Positions 11,622 to 12,195 of a stretch of 12,195 nt of DNA are shown here, piece after piece. Every line of letters begins with the position of its first letter. The stretch's first letter is position 1. This DNA is from Chitinophagaceae bacterium. Lineage in GTDB: Bacteria > Bacteroidota > Bacteroidia > Chitinophagales > Chitinophagaceae. The translations under genes were made by a program, and so were the position numbers. The stretch spans positions 1 to 12,195 of the forward strand of contig CANCKV010000038.1 in the NCBI GenBank assembly GCA_947378615.1, read 5' to 3'. The notes under the pieces are model-generated. The model worked only from the letters and a program-made list of their open reading frames with translations, made no database searches and was not told the origin of the DNA.

Positions 11622-12195
11622 ATGATTTTATCAAAATATTATAAAGAAATATTTTCATTAATATCAATTGAAACTGATAAATCACGTAAAAGAACCCTTG
11701 TTTTTGGATTCTTGGGATTATTAGCTTGCCTACTAGTTGCTACGGTCAACGTATTTCGGCATTTATATGTTTCGGCAACATTAGTTTATATACTTTCAAC
11801 AACTATTGGCATCATTTTATTTCTTGACTTTAAAGGAGTTAAGCACTTTATTAAAGCGTCGTATGTAGTAAGTTTTAATGTTTTCACTACTATTATAGTT
11901 TTTGCCGAAGGGCTTGAACCTGCAGGGTATTTATTTTTTCTTGTATTTCTTGTAGCATTAGCTTTTTTATTAGATAATTCAGGGAAATCTGACCCTAATG
12001 TTCACATTTATCTTCTATTTACAGCAGTATGTTTTTCTTTATGTATCATTGAATGTCCACAACAAGGAATGTTTCAATTCATTCCAGAAAAGCTTAAACA
12101 TCAAATGTTTGTATTTAATAGTATTACCGTCATCATACTCATTTCTGTCTTTACTTATATCGGCATCACACTTGAAAAAAGAATAAGAGAGGCAC
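11622..12195 (+). CDS. Paralogous membrane protein, partial (3' end outside window)
   Basis: The frame is open from ATG 11622 to the window edge, giving 191 residues and one extra base. It aligns with residues 1-191 of the preceding protein without a gap through the motifs: LDFKG at 68-72 against LDYKG, GYLFFLVFLVALAFLLDN at 102-119, and ILISVFTYIGITLEKRIREA at 172-191. About half the residues in 26-119 are identical by eye. It has the same six membrane segments, so a linker and H-box probably follow outside the window. The 100-bp gap from the upstream stop has no strong terminator, so cotranscription is possible. It is a tandem duplicate with clear divergence, hence probably not recent. Confidence 0.8.
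   Translation, partial: MILSKYYKEIFSLISIETDKSRKRTLVFGFLGLLACLLVATVNVFRHLYVSATLVYILSTTIGIILFLDFKGVKHFIKASYVVSFNVFTTIIVFAEGLEPAGYLFFLVFLVALAFLLDNSGKSDPNVHIYLLFTAVCFSLCIIECPQQGMFQFIPEKLKHQMFVFNSITVIILISVFTYIGITLEKRIREA

Noticed and set aside
11998..12186. Plus 62-codon frame near the window end
   Set aside because: Out of frame with, and inside, the partial paralog starting at 11622, whose frame aligns gaplessly with its upstream copy.

Overview
The window looks like a chromosomal segment from a member of the Bacteroidota, probably a Chitinophagia- or Saprospiria-like lineage. That placement is inference. It rests on AT-rich DNA, the absence of Shine-Dalgarno sites, several boxes matching the Bacteroidota -7 promoter element TAnnTTTG, the short form of AMP nucleosidase, and kinase-like proteins that end after the DHp helices. 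No plasmid, phage, insertion sequence, CRISPR array, tRNA or rRNA is visible.

Layout. Positions 1-1860 are gene-poor and rich in repeats: two 106-bp direct repeats built on 9-bp sub-repeats, a small unrecognised minus-strand gene (459-830) bracketed by 7-bp-period arrays, a tract of twelve 21-bp repeats (1063-1314) and a nested inverted repeat (1579-1683). A housekeeping block follows: alanine dehydrogenase (ald, +), a stand-alone PD-(D/E)XK nuclease-like HSDR_N protein (-), AMP nucleosidase (amn, +), DNA polymerase I (polA, -), ribosome recycling factor (frr, +), acyl carrier protein phosphodiesterase (acpH, +) and 3-methyladenine DNA glycosylase I (tag, +). The last part holds a small four-cysteine membrane or secreted protein (-) that shares a terminator with tag, and two tandem paralogous six-helix membrane proteins. 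The first of these ends in a histidine-kinase DHp helix pair without an ATPase domain; the second runs off the window.

Functionally the core genes are independent housekeeping units rather than one pathway: alanine catabolism, AMP turnover, DNA replication and repair (polA, tag), ribosome recycling, and removal of the ACP prosthetic group. Most pairs are convergent or divergent, so few operons are possible; frr-acpH-tag is the only run of co-directional genes.

The most unusual signal is not a gene. Four intergenic regions carry arrays of degenerate heptanucleotides that keep a strict 7-bp phase while their sequence differs from site to site (ACCTTAT, ACCTGAA/GTTACTG, GTGGTTA/ACCACTA, TTATTGA/ACTCAAA). 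They abut or overlap stop codons. In two cases, and perhaps a third, they form oppositely oriented arms around a hairpin terminator. The 21-bp tract, in which differences between units are largely synonymous in one frame, is the second notable signal. I see no clear new defence or metabolic system.
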